From positions 1-64,000 of the forward strand of contig CABIZV010000004.1 in assembly GCA_902363335.1 (NCBI GenBank): 64,000 bases of DNA. Reading direction: 5' to 3'. Both the position numbers and the translations under genes were made by a program. This stretch comes from Enterobacteriaceae bacterium. GTDB lineage: Bacteria; Pseudomonadota; Gammaproteobacteria; Enterobacterales; Enterobacteriaceae. The notes below the pieces were generated by a model. That model did not search any database. It saw only the letters and a list, made by a program, of their open reading frames with translations, and was not told the origin of the DNA. Numbering within the stretch: position 1 is the stretch's first letter; every line of letters begins with the position of its first letter. Below are positions 63,020-64,000 of the stretch, one piece after another.

Positions 63020-63130
63020 TATCAGAGATTCTTGTCCTGTTTCAAAAAGCAGCAGCGCTCAGTATGAGGGGAAAGTGTACTGCTGTCACCAGGCTTGCCC
63101 GCGTACATCTCGGTCATAAAGCCTGGCTGG

Positions 63131-63150
63131 CGGCGGGTTCCCTCCCGCCG
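63131..63150 (-). terminator. GC hairpin between gshB and yqgE
   Basis: CGGCGGG-TTCCCT-CCCGCCG gives a seven-pair stem just after the gshB stop on the minus strand, without a T run. It may only attenuate read-through into yqgE. Confidence 0.4.
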
Positions 63151-63165
63151 TTTAAAGGCAACGTC

Positions 63166-64000
63166 TTATTTTTGCAAACGTTTTTCGATAGCGTCCATCA
63201 GCATGCCGGTAATCGAAATCGGATATTCCGCTTCGATTTCACGCACGCAGGTTGGGCTCGTCACGTTAATTTCCGTCAGGCGATCGCCGATAATATCGAG
63301 TCCGACAAAGATAAGCCCTTTGGCTTTCAGCGTCGGGCCGACTTTGCGCGCGATAGCCCAGTCGCTTTCGCTCAACGGACGCGGTTCACCACGACCGCCA
63401 GCGGCCAGATTACCACGGGTTTCGCCGCCTTGTGGAATACGCGCCAGACAGTAAGGCACCGGCTCACCGTCAATGACCAGTACGCGCTTGTCGCCGTCTT
63501 TGATTGCAGGCAGGTAGTTCTGCGCCATGCAGTAGCGGCTGCCCAGTTCGGTCAGGGTTTCGGCAATCACGCCAATATTCGGATCGCCTTCCTTCACGCG
63601 GAAGATAGACGCGCCGCCCATGCCGTCAAGCGGCTTCATGATGATGTCGCCGTGCTGTTGCCAGAATGCTTTCAACTGGGCCTTATTACGCGTCACCAGC
63701 GTTTCAGGCGTGAGGTCGGAGAACCAGGCGGTAAACAGCTTCTCGTTACAATCGCGCAGGCTCTGCGGCTTGTTAACGATAAGCGTACCTTTCTCTTCGG
63801 CGCGCTCAAGAATATAGGTGGCGTAGATAAACTCAGTATCAAACGGCGGATCTTTACGCATCAGAATGACGTCGAGGTCGGCCAGTTTGATCTCCTGCTC
63901 GCTGCCGAATTCGTACCATTTGTCGTAGTTCTGCTCAACGCTCAGCAGACGCGTACGCGCATGTGATTCGCCGTTGAGCAGATACAGATCGTTCATCTCC
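63166..64000 (-). CDS. gshB: glutathione synthetase GshB, N terminus beyond the window
   Basis: 278 residues visible; the first ~37 residues are outside the right edge (the frame is open to 64000, and E-M-N-D-L-Y-L precedes). ATP-grasp enzyme joining gamma-glutamylcysteine and glycine. Marks: LDVILMRKDPPFDTEFIYAT, DIIMKPLDGMGGASIFRVKE, RIPQGGETRGNLAAGGRGEP and GLIFVGLDIIGDRLTEINVT. Internal ATG at 63994-63996 is not the real start. Confidence 0.97.
   Translation of the reverse strand, partial: EMNDLYLLNGESHARTRLLSVEQNYDKWYEFGSEQEIKLADLDVILMRKDPPFDTEFIYATYILERAEEKGTLIVNKPQSLRDCNEKLFTAWFSDLTPETLVTRNKAQLKAFWQQHGDIIMKPLDGMGGASIFRVKEGDPNIGVIAETLTELGSRYCMAQNYLPAIKDGDKRVLVIDGEPVPYCLARIPQGGETRGNLAAGGRGEPRPLSESDWAIARKVGPTLKAKGLIFVGLDIIGDRLTEINVTSPTCVREIEAEYPISITGMLMDAIEKRLQK

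Noticed and set aside
63064..63966. 300-codon plus-strand frame under gshB
   Set aside because: Antisense shadow of gshB, whose conserved motifs are clear on the minus strand.

Overview
The window is chromosomal DNA of a member of the Enterobacteriaceae. The right half carries the conserved backbone yqgA, speC, nupG, mltC, yggX, mutY, trmB, yggL, yggN, yggM, hemW, rdgB, yggU, yggT, yggS, yggR, yqgF, yqgE, gshB in the order known from Escherichia coli, with proteins closely matching remembered E. coli sequences. It is not E. coli itself: a citrate fermentation operon sits between speC and nupG, ansB is absent between yggN and yggM, and a CsgD-like regulator lies between yggR and yqgF. Enterobacter, Citrobacter or a close relative fits; the genus is not resolved from sequence alone.

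Region 1 (1-27546) is a complete type VI secretion system (T6SS). A plus-strand operon runs tssB-tssC-tssE-tssF-tssG-tagH-tssJ-tssK-tssL-clpV-vasI-tssA-tssM-tagA/vasL-hcp, with very short gaps and several start/stop overlaps. Reading the other way are a second hcp, vgrG, a likely effector/immunity pair (3412-4468), a DUF2169 adaptor and an Rhs protein with a PAAR-like N terminus that runs off the left edge. Sheath (TssB/C), tube (Hcp), spike (VgrG, PAAR-like Rhs), baseplate (TssE/F/G/K), membrane complex (TssJ/L/M), assembly (TssA, TagA-like) and recycling (ClpV) are all present.

Region 2 (27560-35110) is an Rhs accessory zone. It holds an intact 1443-residue PAAR-like Rhs toxin with its own C-terminal tip and a downstream HEAT-like immunity candidate, an orphan Rhs C-terminal tip killed by a frameshift and a nonsense codon but followed by an intact immunity-like gene, a deleted rhs core fragment, a broken XRE-type regulator, a frameshifted SymE toxin gene, a shredded DUF2169 gene and the C-terminal stub of a tyrosine integrase. 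It ends at a tRNA-Phe gene (pheV), the probable integration site.

Region 3 (35330-48921) has tRNA-Phe, yqgA, speC and the citrate fermentation locus: the citAB two-component system diverges from citS-FAH-citC-citD-citE-citF-citX-citG. Citrate is imported, cleaved by CitDEF (prosthetic group made by CitG/CitX, acetylated by CitC) to acetate and oxaloacetate. No oadGAB sodium-pumping oxaloacetate decarboxylase is present; a fumarylacetoacetate-hydrolase-fold enzyme occupies the second position and may decarboxylate oxaloacetate instead. The citA-citS gap has a 20-bp direct repeat spaced 52 bp and a perfect 8-bp inverted repeat, a good candidate CitB operator.

Region 4 (48922-64000) is housekeeping backbone. 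Its peculiarities are a 62-bp tandem repeat abutting the 3' end of hemW, in which each unit carries a copy of the last hemW codons fused to a REP-like palindrome, and the solitary CsgD-like regulator with its own promoter. gshB is cut by the right edge.
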